NCBI GenBank assembly: GCA_036496585.1
Contig: DASXLB010000071.1
Coordinates: 1-64,000, forward strand
Length of the DNA stretch: 64,000 bases
From: Vicinamibacterales bacterium
GTDB lineage: Bacteria; Acidobacteriota; Vicinamibacteria; Vicinamibacterales; 2-12-FULL-66-21
Reading direction: 5' to 3'
Under the pieces are notes generated by a model, which was not told where the DNA came from, did no database searches, and saw only the letters and a program-made list of their open reading frames with translations. This document shows positions 11,433 to 19,193 of this stretch, one piece after another. Position 1 is the stretch's first letter. Every line of letters begins with the position of its first letter. A program made the position numbers and the translations under genes.

Positions 11433-12224
11433 CTAACTGCCCACTACCAACTGAGAACTCCGAATCCGAACGGCCTTCTGCTGGCGCGCGCGCACCTGCG
11501 AGGCCATCACTCGAACCTTGAACACCAGTTCCTTCGAGTCGATGCGGCGCCGCACCGAGTCGAGGTCCTCCTGGGTCATTTCCTTCGGACTGGCGGCGAT
11601 GTCGACCAGCACCCGCTCGAGATCGTCGAGCAGCGCCGCCATGCTGGCGTCGCCCGTCGACGCCGCCGTCTGCCGGTATAGCCGGTTGGCCGCGACGAGT
11701 TGTGCGGCGCGGCCCTGCTCGAGCGACATGTCCACCGTGCCCGCGTGGTCGTCGGTCATCGCCACTTCGACGAGCATCCGCTGCGAGCGATCGAGGTGCT
11801 CGTCGAGATCGGCGAGCAGCACCGCTTCGCGCATGTCCGGCGGGTTGGCGGCGCTCGCCAGCCGCGCCGGCTCCGCGCGCGGCATCAGCCGTCCGGCCAT
11901 GAACGCCGCGCCGACCAGCATCAGCACGGCGGCGGCGAAGGCGAGGCGCGCCGGCGAGAAGACGAAGCCCGGCAGCCAGCCACGCCCGTGGCGCGGCAGG
12001 TTCGGTTCGAGCCGCGCCCACGCCGTCCGCTCGAAGCCCTCCGGCGCGTCGGCCGCCGGCGCGCTGTCGACGATCGCCATGACCCGCTGCAGCCTGGTGT
12101 AGCCGGCCTGACAGGTCTCGCAGGTGGCGAGATGCGACTGGGCACGTGGGTCCTCGTCAGGCGCCATTTCGCCGTAGTAGTGCAGGACGAGATCGTCGTC
12201 GGTCAGGTGCAGTGTTTCGGTCAT
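11433..12224 (-). CDS. Anti-sigma factor with N-terminal zinc-finger (ZAS-like)
   Basis: 263 residues. The N-terminal domain has the HxxxCxxC zinc anti-sigma motif (HLATCETCQAGY). A single transmembrane helix lies near LAFAAAVLMLVGAAFMAGRL (about residues 88-107), followed by a periplasmic, helical C-terminal domain. Start at 12224 lies 4 bp downstream of the sigma stop; a GTG at 12242 would overlap the sigma gene. Expected to bind and hold the ECF sigma at the membrane. The last ten or so codons (up to QLVVGS) are made of a 7-bp tandem repeat, so the C-terminus probably drifted into the intergenic repeat by stop loss. Confidence 0.88.
   Translation of the reverse strand: MTETLHLTDDDLVLHYYGEMAPDEDPRAQSHLATCETCQAGYTRLQRVMAIVDSAPAADAPEGFERTAWARLEPNLPRHGRGWLPGFVFSPARLAFAAAVLMLVGAAFMAGRLMPRAEPARLASAANPPDMREAVLLADLDEHLDRSQRMLVEVAMTDDHAGTVDMSLEQGRAAQLVAANRLYRQTAASTGDASMAALLDDLERVLVDIAASPKEMTQEDLDSVRRRIDSKELVFKVRVMASQVRARQQKAVRIRSSQLVVGS
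11435..11469. repeat. 7-bp short tandem repeat array
   Basis: Five imperfect heptamers on the + strand: AACTGCC, CACTACC, AACTGAG, AACTCCG, AATCCGA. They lie between the anti-sigma and HEAT genes and encode the last residues of the anti-sigma factor. The HEAT gene ATG is 14 bp away. Confidence 0.65.
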
Positions 12225-12228
12225 CGGA

Positions 12229-12792
12229 CTAACTCTCGACAAAGGGCTCGAGCGCGAGGCGCATCTTGCGCACGGCTCGGAAGATGCTGTGTTTGGCCGC
12301 GTTGGCCTTCAGCCCCAGCGACCGGCTGATTTCCTCGATTGAGTGGCCTTCGAAGTGCCGCAGCACGAAGGCGGCGCGCTCCATCGCGGTCAGTCCCTCC
12401 ATCGCGCGGCTCACCCGCGCCTGGACTTCGGCGCTCAACATGAGCCGCTCCGGAGACGGATCGAGCCGGTCGTCGGCGCCGTCGAAGAGGTCGAGATCGG
12501 CTGCGTCATGTCCCGTCTCCTGATGCTTGCGGCTGCGTATCAAGTCAATCGAGCAGTTAACTGCGATGCGATGGAGCCACGTCCCGAAGTTGGCGCGCGA
12601 CTCGAACCGGCCCAACTGCCGGTATGCCTTGAGGAACGTTTCCTGAACCACGTCCTCGGCGTCCTGGGGGTTGCCGGTCATCCGCTGCGCCAGCCGGAAG
12701 ATCGCCCGCGAATGGCGTTCGACCAGTCCCCGGAAGGCGTCGCTGTCTCCGTCCCTGGCCAGGGCCACGGCGGCGGTGTCCGTAAGCGGCAT
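12229..12792 (-). CDS. ECF-family RNA polymerase sigma factor (RpoE-like)
   Basis: 187 residues. Region 2 has DAFRGLVERHSRAIFRLAQRMTGNPQDAEDVVQETFLKAYRQL followed by FGTWLHRIAVN; region 4 has the MTAMERAAFVLRHFEGHSIEEIS helix-turn-helix (paraphrased: AMERAAFVLRH then EEISRSLG). Start ATG 12792 was chosen because it gives MPLTDTAAVALARDGD and sits 10 nt after an ECF-type -10. Upstream extension has no similarity. First gene of a sigma, anti-sigma, HEAT, HEAT operon, presumably autoregulated. Confidence 0.93.
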   Translation of the reverse strand: MPLTDTAAVALARDGDSDAFRGLVERHSRAIFRLAQRMTGNPQDAEDVVQETFLKAYRQLGRFESRANFGTWLHRIAVNCSIDLIRSRKHQETGHDAADLDLFDGADDRLDPSPERLMLSAEVQARVSRAMEGLTAMERAAFVLRHFEGHSIEEISRSLGLKANAAKHSIFRAVRKMRLALEPFVES

Positions 12793-12803
12793 CCGAGTGA
12801 TTA

Positions 12804-12826
12804 GACGGGCTTTGCGTCCGGAGGTT
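12804..12826 (-). promoter_or_regulatory. ECF-type promoter of the sigma operon (AACC-N15-CGTC)
   Basis: On the minus strand CTAACC, a 15-nt spacer and CGTCTAAT are followed 10 nt later by the sigma ATG. The AAC/CGTC pair with this spacing fits the general ECF consensus, so autoregulation is likely. The -35 overlaps the stop codon of the small zinc-ribbon gene upstream. Confidence 0.65.
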
Positions 12827-13001
12827 AGTTGTCGTCCGGCCCGTCTTCGGGGGGGTTGAAGTGGACCGGTGCGGGGGCCGGTTGGGAGTGTTCGAGCACG
12901 TGGCGCAGCCGGGCAATTTCGGCCGCCAGGGCCTCGAGACACCCCAGCTGATTCTCGTGCGGGGTCGGGGTGATCACCCCACAGAACGGGCAGACGGACA
13001 T
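12825..13001 (-). CDS. Small zinc-ribbon-like protein (58 residues)
   Basis: A short gene reading MSVCPFCGVITPTPHENQL, then GCLEALAAEIARLRHVLEH, then a Pro-rich acidic tail ending GPDDN. Cys4, Cys7, His15 and Cys21 could bind zinc; the segment at about residues 21-36 would form a helix or short coiled coil. Codon bias matches neighbours (G/C at third positions). It sits between the epimerase and the ECF operon on the same strand, and its TAA overlaps the ECF -35. I know of no assigned function. Confidence 0.65.
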   Translation of the reverse strand: MSVCPFCGVITPTPHENQLGCLEALAAEIARLRHVLEHSQPAPAPVHFNPPEDGPDDN

Positions 13002-13067
13002 CGGAATCGGACCTTGTCGGCAGCCTCCGCAGGACGCACCGACCAGGGCTGCAACCCCCGTTCCGGT

Positions 13068-13985
13068 CTACGGCAGAGCCGCCAGCGTGCGGTCGAATCC
13101 TTCGGCCAGCGGCTGGAGGCGGAGCCCCAGATCCCGCTGCGCCTCGCGCGAATCGAGCGGCCAGTCACGGCGGAAGATCTCGACGATGCCGCGCGTCAAG
13201 AGCGGAGGTGCACCGCCGAGCCGGGTCCACAGCTCGCAGGCCAGCGCCGATGCCGTCGCAATCGCGTACGGCACGCGTGGCGGAATTGCACGCCCGCGGC
13301 GGTCGCGGACGAACTCGTAGATCGCCCGCTGCGGCGCGTTGACGCCGCCGACGGCGTATTCGCGCGCCGGACTCGCGTGCGCGACCGCCGCGACGTGCGC
13401 ATCCGCCACGTCGTCGACGAACGCGAACGACCAGGTGTGTTCGGGTCCGACGAGGACGGGCAGTCGGCCCTGCAGGTGATCGCGCATCAGACGGCCGACG
13501 AGATTGCCTTCCGTCGCGGGTCCGGGACCGTAGACGACGCCCGGATAGAGCGTGACGACCGGCAGCCCGTCGGCTGCGGCGCGCCGCGCCACGTCACGGG
13601 CCGCGACCTTGGTGCGCTGATAGTCATTGGCGGTGAGCGCCTGAGGCTGTCCGGCCGGCGGCAGCGCGAGGAACGATGACGTGTAGACGATGCGTCCGAT
13701 CCGGTGGGCGCGTGCCGCGGCGAGAACCGACTGGAGGCCGCCGACGTTGACCGCGTCGAATTCGGACACGCTGCGTCGCCACGCCGACACGAGCGCGGCC
13801 GTGTGGACGATCGCGCCGGCGCCGGCGGCAGCGGCCGTCACGGCGCGGGTGTCGCGCACGTCGCCGGCGATGCCCGGCGCCACGGCCGAGCGCGCGAACA
13901 CCACCGCCTCGTGTCCCGCGCGCTGCAGCGCGCGCGCGATCGCCGACCCGAGATAGCCGGTGCCGCCGGTGACGAGGACCCGCAT
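13068..13985 (-). CDS. NAD(P)-dependent epimerase/dehydratase (extended SDR)
   Basis: 305 residues. Rossmann motif VTGGTGYLGSAIARAL at the N-terminus, catalytic Ser at YTSSFLA and Tyr-Lys in NDYQRTKVAA (YxxxK), then LYPGVVYGPG. Resembles dihydroflavonol 4-reductase/sterol dehydrogenase-like members, but the substrate cannot be told. The ATG at 13985 is preceded by a good AGGAGA. It is divergent from the rhomboid gene; the 48-bp gap holds an 8-bp repeat array. Confidence 0.87.
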   Translation of the reverse strand: MRVLVTGGTGYLGSAIARALQRAGHEAVVFARSAVAPGIAGDVRDTRAVTAAAAGAGAIVHTAALVSAWRRSVSEFDAVNVGGLQSVLAAARAHRIGRIVYTSSFLALPPAGQPQALTANDYQRTKVAARDVARRAAADGLPVVTLYPGVVYGPGPATEGNLVGRLMRDHLQGRLPVLVGPEHTWSFAFVDDVADAHVAAVAHASPAREYAVGGVNAPQRAIYEFVRDRRGRAIPPRVPYAIATASALACELWTRLGGAPPLLTRGIVEIFRRDWPLDSREAQRDLGLRLQPLAEGFDRTLAALP

Positions 13986-13994
13986 CGTCTCCTA

Positions 13995-14018
13995 CATTTC
14001 CACATTCCCACATTTCCA
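13995..14018. repeat. 8-bp tandem repeat array in the epimerase/rhomboid promoter gap
   Basis: Three octamers CATTTCCA, CATTCCCA, CATTTCCA; the periodicity continues into CATAGACT, whose TAGACT is the likely rhomboid -10. Same family as the arrays at 19151 and 28297. Confidence 0.7.
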
Positions 14019-14020
14019 CA

Positions 14021-14026
14021 TAGACT
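14021..14026 (+). promoter_or_regulatory. -10 element (TAGACT) of the rhomboid gene
   Basis: TAGACT is followed by 7 nt and the ATG at 14034, with no Shine-Dalgarno. A leaderless transcript is predicted. Confidence 0.5.
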
Positions 14027-14033
14027 TCTGGTG

Positions 14034-14915
14034 ATGTTCCGGCAGAAGACCGGCTCGGTGGTGTGCGCGTCGTGCGGCTCGCTGGTCGGGGTCAAGGACG
14101 ATCGGTGCTACTCCTGCGGTCGCCGTAATCCCGGGTTGTGGGGCTTCGGCCCCGTGCTGCGCCGGTTCGGCAACGACTTCGGATTCACGACCGTCATCGT
14201 CTACGGCTGCGCGGGACTCTATACGCTGGCGCTCCTGCTGACGATTCTGAGCGGCGGCAACCTGATGCAGGGCAACGTCTTCACGTTGCTCGGGCCCAAT
14301 CAATTCGCCTCCGACGCGCTCGGTGCCGCCGGTGCCTACCCGGTGTTCGTCGACGGGCGCTGGTGGACGCTGTTGAGCGCCGGCTGGCTGCACGCGGGAG
14401 CGCTGCACATCCTGTTCAACATGATGTGGGTCCGTCAGCTCGGGCCGGGCGTCGCCGACATCTACGGCGAAGCGCGCATGATCGTCATCTACACGATTGC
14501 GTCGGTCGCCGGATTCTTTCTCAGCTCCTTTCTTGGCGCGCACCCGGCGTGGTCGCTGCCGTTCCTCCGCGGCGCCGGCTACACCGTCGGCGCGTCGGCG
14601 CCGATCTTCGGCCTGCTCGGCGCGCTCGTGCACTACGGGCGGCGCGGCGGCAGCCGGCAGGTCTATTCGCAGGCGATGACCTACGCGATCGTGCTCTTTC
14701 TGTTCGGGTTCTTCGTCGGCGGCGTCGACAACTCGGCTCACCTCGGCGGATTCGTCGGCGGGTTCCTGGCGAGCACGTGGCTCGACCCGCTCAAGCGCGA
14801 GCGCATGGACCATTTCATCGGCGCCGCCGTCTGTCTGGTCGCGACTGTCCTGGCGGTCGGTGTCTCGCTGGCAATTTCCCTGCCGCCGCTCGTGCACTAT
14901 CTGGCGAATCGCTGA
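14034..14915 (+). CDS. Rhomboid family intramembrane serine protease with N-terminal zinc ribbon
   Basis: 293 residues. Residues about 10-35 are a two-CxxC ribbon (CASCGSLVG ... CYSCGRRN). Then at least six membrane segments with rhomboid landmarks: WWTLLSAGWLHAGALHILFNMMW, the catalytic Ser in GASAPIFGLLGAL and catalytic His in NSAHLGGFVGG. The usual GxSGA is GASAP here, so Ser is kept but the following Gly is replaced by Ala. Ends one base before the threonine dehydrogenase ATG, so the two are co-transcribed. Substrate unknown. Confidence 0.9.
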   Translation: MFRQKTGSVVCASCGSLVGVKDDRCYSCGRRNPGLWGFGPVLRRFGNDFGFTTVIVYGCAGLYTLALLLTILSGGNLMQGNVFTLLGPNQFASDALGAAGAYPVFVDGRWWTLLSAGWLHAGALHILFNMMWVRQLGPGVADIYGEARMIVIYTIASVAGFFLSSFLGAHPAWSLPFLRGAGYTVGASAPIFGLLGALVHYGRRGGSRQVYSQAMTYAIVLFLFGFFVGGVDNSAHLGGFVGGFLASTWLDPLKRERMDHFIGAAVCLVATVLAVGVSLAISLPPLVHYLANR

Positions 14916-15932
14916 ATGCGCAAACCGGTCGTCGTCATCACCGGCGCGGGCGGCGAGATCGGCCACAGCCTCGTCGACCGGTTCGCCGAGCGCGGCGACC
15001 GCCGCATCGTCACCATCGACATCTCGCGCCTCGAGCCGGGCATCGCGCGCAAGGTCGATCGCGAGATCACCGGCTCGATCACAGACCGGCCGCTGCTCGA
15101 GCGGCTGATGGCCGAGTTCGAAGTCGACCTCGTGTTCCATCTCGCCGCGCTGCTCTCGACGCGATCCGAGTTCACGCCAATCGCCGCACACGAAGTGAAC
15201 GTCGAGGGTACCCTGAGCCTGCTCGAGTTCGCGCAGCACGAAGCGGAATCGCACGGCCGCCCGGTCGTGTTCGTGTATCCGTCGTCGATTGCCGCCTACG
15301 GACTGCCGGACGCGTCGGCCAAGGCGCGCGCCGGCAGGGTAAGCGAGGACGAATACCTGCACCCGACGACGATGTACGGCTGCAACAAGCTCTATTGCGA
15401 GCTGCTCGGCGACTATTACGCGCACCACTACAAGCAGCTGGCGGCCGAGCCGACGAGCGGCAAGGTCGATTTTCGCTGCGTCCGGTTCCCGGGGCTGATC
15501 TCGGCGATCACCACGCCGTCGGGCGGCACGTCGGACTACGCGCCTGAAATGATCCACGCGGCGGCGAAAGGGGAGCCCTACGAGTGCTTCGTGCGCCAGG
15601 ACACGCGCATCCCGTTCATGGCGATGCCCGACGGCGTCGAGGCGCTGCTGGCGTTGGCCGCGGCGCCGCGCGGCCGCCTGCGGCGCACGTCTTACAACGT
15701 CGGCGCGTTCAATCCGTCGGCCGAGGAGATGCAGCGGGTCGTCGCCAGGGCGTTTCCGCACGCGCACATCACCTGGAAGACCGACGCCAAGCGCCAGGCG
15801 ATCCTCGATACCTGGCCCGCCGACGTCGACGACAGCGCGGCGCGCGGCGACTGGGGCTTTGCGCCGAAGTACGATGTCGAGCGCGCCTTCAGTGAATACC
15901 TGATTCCGACGATACGAACGCGCTACGCGTAG
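14916..15932 (+). CDS. tdh: L-threonine 3-dehydrogenase, SDR type
   Basis: 338 residues. NAD-binding GAGGEIGHSLVDRF, then YPSSIAAYG and YxxxK in TTMYGCNKLYCELLG. The family-specific blocks of short-chain threonine dehydrogenases are present: RFPGLIS..T.PSGGTSDYAPEM, PYECF..DTRIPFMAMPDGVEAL, and the C-terminal QAILDTWPADVDDSAARGDWGF. Oxidises L-threonine to 2-amino-3-ketobutyrate, feeding glycine formation. Starts immediately after the rhomboid stop. A generic sugar epimerase is less likely given these blocks. Confidence 0.87.
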   Translation: MRKPVVVITGAGGEIGHSLVDRFAERGDRRIVTIDISRLEPGIARKVDREITGSITDRPLLERLMAEFEVDLVFHLAALLSTRSEFTPIAAHEVNVEGTLSLLEFAQHEAESHGRPVVFVYPSSIAAYGLPDASAKARAGRVSEDEYLHPTTMYGCNKLYCELLGDYYAHHYKQLAAEPTSGKVDFRCVRFPGLISAITTPSGGTSDYAPEMIHAAAKGEPYECFVRQDTRIPFMAMPDGVEALLALAAAPRGRLRRTSYNVGAFNPSAEEMQRVVARAFPHAHITWKTDAKRQAILDTWPADVDDSAARGDWGFAPKYDVERAFSEYLIPTIRTRYA

Positions 15933-15951
15933 CAGGGAGGAGACTGCACAG

Positions 15952-16311
15952 ATGCCGAAGATTACGGTCGAGGGGTTCGCGCCCGTCGAGGTCGAGCCGG
16001 GAAAGCGACTCGTCCTGGCGATCGAGCAGGACGTCAAGGTCGACGTGCTGCACGCCTGCGGGGGCAACGCCCGCTGCACGACGTGCCGTGTCGAGTTCAT
16101 CGCGGGTGAGCCCGAGATGATGACGGCCGCCGAGAAGCACGTGCTGAACGCACGCGGATTGACGGGGGTTCGCTTGTCCTGCCAGATCGTCTGCGACCAC
16201 GAGATGACGGTGCGGGCGATCAGCCGGCTTGGCGGCAGCGGCCGTCCCGACGCGGGCCCGACCCCGCTGCCGACCGTCCAGCCGCCGCCGGAGTACGTGG
16301 CGAAAACGTAG
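15952..16311 (+). CDS. 2Fe-2S ferredoxin
   Basis: 119 residues. Plant/adrenodoxin-type cluster ligands CGGNARCTTC and a distal CQIVC. A strong Shine-Dalgarno (GGGAGGAG) lies about 10 nt before the ATG. A Pro-rich C-terminal tail of about 25 residues is unusual. Probably an electron donor to an oxygenase or reductase encoded elsewhere; it follows tdh by 19 bp. Confidence 0.9.
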   Translation: MPKITVEGFAPVEVEPGKRLVLAIEQDVKVDVLHACGGNARCTTCRVEFIAGEPEMMTAAEKHVLNARGLTGVRLSCQIVCDHEMTVRAISRLGGSGRPDAGPTPLPTVQPPPEYVAKT

Positions 16312-16374
16312 GTCCTGTTCTCTCGTCTCTCGGTTGCCGGCGATGGCGGGGTCGGCGGCCGCGATGCGTCGTGT

Positions 16375-18039
16375 CTACGCCGCCCTGGGGGTATGAATCT
16401 CCGACGCGCGGCGCAGGGCGGCATCGATGTTGAGGCAGATGTTGCGGTCACCGACGTGCTCGTGGAAGCGCGCGTGCCGCATCACGGCCGCGGGCTGTTC
16501 GCGCGCGCCGCACAGGATTAGAGTCCGGCCGGAGACGCGGAGGTGATCCGACAGATCCTCGAGCGCCCGCAGGCCGGTGCCGTCGATGGCCGTCATGTAG
16601 CGCAGGCGCAGGATGACGACCCGCGGCAGCGTGTCGAGATGTTCGACGATCGCCGACAGGTTGTCGGCCGCGCCGAACAGCAGCGGTCCGTGGATCTTGA
16701 AGAGCGCAACGTAGGGCGGAATGACCTTGTCCTGGAGGAGATGAACCCTCCCGCCCTCGACGAAATCCGGCGTGACACTCGTGATCTTCGTGGTCACGGC
16801 GATGCGGCGGATGAACGTCAAACCCGCCAGCACCATCCCGACTTCCACCGCGATGGTCAGGTCGGCGAAGACCGTCAGGCCGAGCGTCACGGCCCAGACG
16901 GCGACGTCGGTCCGGGTCAACCGGAGCAGCTTCGGGATCTCGTGCCACTCGCCCATGTTCCACGCCACCATGAGCAGGATCGCCGCCAGGATGGGCATCG
17001 GAATGAACCGCGCGAGCGGCGCGGCCGACACGAGCACCACCAGCAGCGTCAGCGCGTGAATCATGCCGGAGACGGGCGTTCGCGCGCCCGATCGGATATT
17101 GGTCGCCGTTCGCGCGATTGCGCCGGTCGCCGGCAGCCCGCCGAAAAGCGGCGACACGATGTTGGCGATGCCCTGCGCCGTCAGTTCCACGTTGGGGTTA
17201 TGGCGATCGCCGCCCATCCGATCGGCGACGACCGCCGACAGCAGCGATTCGATGGCGCCGAGCAGCGCCACCGTGATCGCTGGCCGCAGCAGCGTGGGGA
17301 GCATCTCGGGATGAAACCTTGGGATGTGCACGTGCGGCAGGCCCGAGGGAATGCCGCCGAAGCGCGCGCCGATTGTGTCAACGGGCAGATGGAACGCCAG
17401 TGCGGCGACCGTCCCGAGCAGGAGCACGACGATCGCGCCGGGTACGCGCGGGACGACGCGCCGGAGCAGGATCATCAGTACGAGCGCCGCGGCGCCGAGC
17501 GCGGCTGAATCGACCGACACCGTGCCGGCGGCGTGCGCCAGTGCGCCGATCCGGGCCGAGAAATCCGACGGCACCTTGTCGAGGTGAAGGCCGAAGAAAT
17601 CACGGATCTGCGTGCTCGCGATAAGGACCGCGATGCCGTTGGTGAACCCGATGACGACCGGGCGCGGCAGGTATCTGATGGCGGAGCCCATGCCGGTGAC
17701 GCCCAGGATCACCAGTAGTACGCCCGCCATCATCGTGCACATGAACAGCCCGTCGACGCCGTACTGGGCGACGATGCCCGCTACGACGACGACGAAGGCG
17801 CCGGTCGGGCCGCCGATTTGAAAGCGCGAGCCGCCGAGCGCAGAGATCAGGAAACCTGTGACCACCGCGCAGTAGATGCCAGATTCGGGGGACAGCCCCG
17901 AGGCGATCGCGAACGCCATCGCCAGCGGCAAGGCGACGAGGCCGACCGTCATCCCCGCGCCGAGATCGGCCGCCAGCGCCGCCCACGAGTAGTGACGGAG
18001 CGCCCGCACCGACGCGGGCATCCACCGGGGTTCGGTCAT
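16375..18039 (-). CDS. SulP family anion transporter with STAS domain
   Basis: 554 residues from ATG 18039 (MTEPRWMPASV). About 10-12 transmembrane helices with SulP signatures (AGMTVGLVALPLAMAFAIASGLSPESGIY, GGSRFQIGGPTGAFVVVV, ADRMGGDRHNPNVEL) and a cytoplasmic STAS domain from about residue 430 (PRVVILRLRYMTAIDGTGLRALEDL). Could carry sulfate, bicarbonate or another anion; sequence alone does not decide. It lies 62 bp downstream of aat on the same strand. Confidence 0.92.
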   Translation of the reverse strand: MTEPRWMPASVRALRHYSWAALAADLGAGMTVGLVALPLAMAFAIASGLSPESGIYCAVVTGFLISALGGSRFQIGGPTGAFVVVVAGIVAQYGVDGLFMCTMMAGVLLVILGVTGMGSAIRYLPRPVVIGFTNGIAVLIASTQIRDFFGLHLDKVPSDFSARIGALAHAAGTVSVDSAALGAAALVLMILLRRVVPRVPGAIVVLLLGTVAALAFHLPVDTIGARFGGIPSGLPHVHIPRFHPEMLPTLLRPAITVALLGAIESLLSAVVADRMGGDRHNPNVELTAQGIANIVSPLFGGLPATGAIARTATNIRSGARTPVSGMIHALTLLVVLVSAAPLARFIPMPILAAILLMVAWNMGEWHEIPKLLRLTRTDVAVWAVTLGLTVFADLTIAVEVGMVLAGLTFIRRIAVTTKITSVTPDFVEGGRVHLLQDKVIPPYVALFKIHGPLLFGAADNLSAIVEHLDTLPRVVILRLRYMTAIDGTGLRALEDLSDHLRVSGRTLILCGAREQPAAVMRHARFHEHVGDRNICLNIDAALRRASEIHTPRAA

Positions 18040-18100
18040 ACAGGCAAGGTGCACAAAGGGAAACGCCTTCGATCCTACTACGGCGTCCTGCGCCACTCCC

Positions 18101-18685
18101 TCAACGGGCGCCGAACGTGACCCCCGCCGCGAGCGCCTCGTCGAGGAGCCGGAGGTAGCGTCGGCGCGGCACTTCGATCGCCCCGAACTGCACCAGATGG
18201 TCGGTCACCCACTGCGTGTCGAGCAGGACGAAGCCGCGCCGGCGCAGGTGTTCGACGAGCGCCACCAGGGCGGCCTTCGACGCATCGGTCACACGGTGGA
18301 ACATCGACTCGCCGAAGAATGCGCCGCCGAGTGCGACGCCGTAGAGGCCGCCGGCGAGCTGGCCGTCGCGCCACGTCTCCATCGAGTGGGCGAATCCCTT
18401 GTCGTGCAGCGCGCAGTAGCTCTCGACGATCTCCGCATCGATCCAGTTGCCGTCGTCGTCGCGCCGCGCGGCGCAGGCCTCGATGACGTCGCGGAAGGCG
18501 GTGTCGACGCGAATCTCGAAGCCGCGGCTGCGGAGCGTGCGGGTCAGGCGTGAGGGCACGTGAAACGTGTCGAGCGGGATGATGCCGCGCGGATCGGGTG
18601 AGTACCAGCGGATGTCGCCCGGGGTGGCGGCCATCGGAAACCAGCCGCTGGCGTAGGCGTTCAGCAGGGCGTGTGCGGGAATCAT
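18101..18685 (-). CDS. aat: Leucyl/phenylalanyl-tRNA--protein transferase
   Basis: N-degron enzyme that transfers Leu/Phe from tRNA to N-terminal Arg/Lys of proteins. 194 residues. Landmarks: NAYASGWFPM, IRWYSPDPRGIIPLD, GGLYGVALGGAFFGESMFH and DTQWVTDHL. The ATG at 18685 overlaps the stop of a possible 6-codon leader ORF (18682-18702). No Shine-Dalgarno is evident. Confidence 0.95.
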   Translation of the reverse strand: MIPAHALLNAYASGWFPMAATPGDIRWYSPDPRGIIPLDTFHVPSRLTRTLRSRGFEIRVDTAFRDVIEACAARRDDDGNWIDAEIVESYCALHDKGFAHSMETWRDGQLAGGLYGVALGGAFFGESMFHRVTDASKAALVALVEHLRRRGFVLLDTQWVTDHLVQFGAIEVPRRRYLRLLDEALAAGVTFGAR

Positions 18686-18702
18686 CGGACGGCCGCGGGC
18701 AT
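18682..18702 (-). other. Possible leader mini-ORF (MPAAVR) overlapping aat
   Basis: ATG at 18702 lies 7 nt after GATAAT (18710-18715 on the minus strand) and encodes six residues, stopping at a TGA that overlaps the aat ATG (ATGA). If the transcript is leaderless, ribosomes would load on this mini-ORF and reinitiate at aat. Confidence 0.3.
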
Positions 18703-18751
18703 GTCCAGAATTATCCGACCTCGCAGCGGGTGGGTGTCCGCGCGCCGGATT

Positions 18752-19141
18752 TCAGTGAACGGTGTAGGGCTCCGACAGCGTGAACGGCGCGATCTTCGCG
18801 TCGAAGGGCTCGCCGCTCCGCGTGACCATCTGGTAGGTGCCCTCCATCATGCCGAACGGCGTCTCCAGCGGGCACCCTGACGTGTAGCTGAAGGACTCGC
18901 CCGGCGCCAGCACCGGCTGCTTGCCGACCACCCCGGGGCCGCGCACTTCCTCGACGCGGCCCGTCCCGTCGGTGATGATCCAGTGCCGGGTCATCAGCTG
19001 CGCCGCCTCGGCCCCTTCGTTCGTAATCGTAATCGTGTAGAGGAAGAACCACTGCTTCTGCGACGGCTGCGACTTGTCCGGGGCGTATTCGGATTCGACG
19101 TGAACCTTGATGCCGCGGGTCACGGCGTCCGAAGTGAACAT
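18752..19141 (-). CDS. apaG: ApaG domain protein
   Basis: 129 residues, full length for ApaG. The fibronectin-like fold signature includes FFLYTITITNEG, LMTRHWIITDGTGRVEEVRGPGVVGKQPVL and YTSGCPLETPFGMMEGTYQM. Function not firmly known; some homologues bind nucleotides or cations. ATG at 19141 is 5 nt from TATCAT on the same strand, so it is probably leaderless. An 8-bp repeat array lies directly upstream. Confidence 0.94.
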   Translation of the reverse strand: MFTSDAVTRGIKVHVESEYAPDKSQPSQKQWFFLYTITITNEGAEAAQLMTRHWIITDGTGRVEEVRGPGVVGKQPVLAPGESFSYTSGCPLETPFGMMEGTYQMVTRSGEPFDAKIAPFTLSEPYTVH

Positions 19142-19150
19142 GTCCAATGA

Positions 19151-19190
19151 TAGTTTGGAAATTTGGAAATGTGGAAATGTGGGAAGGTAG
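19151..19190. repeat. 8-bp tandem repeat array between apaG and the 4-Cys hydratase gene
   Basis: Octamers on the + strand: TAGTTTGG, AAATTTGG, AAATGTGG, AAATGTGG, GAAGGTAG. Read toward apaG they give CCACATTT-type units running directly into the TATCAT -10, the same arrangement as at 13995 and 28297. Confidence 0.7.
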
Positions 19191-19193
19191 AAT

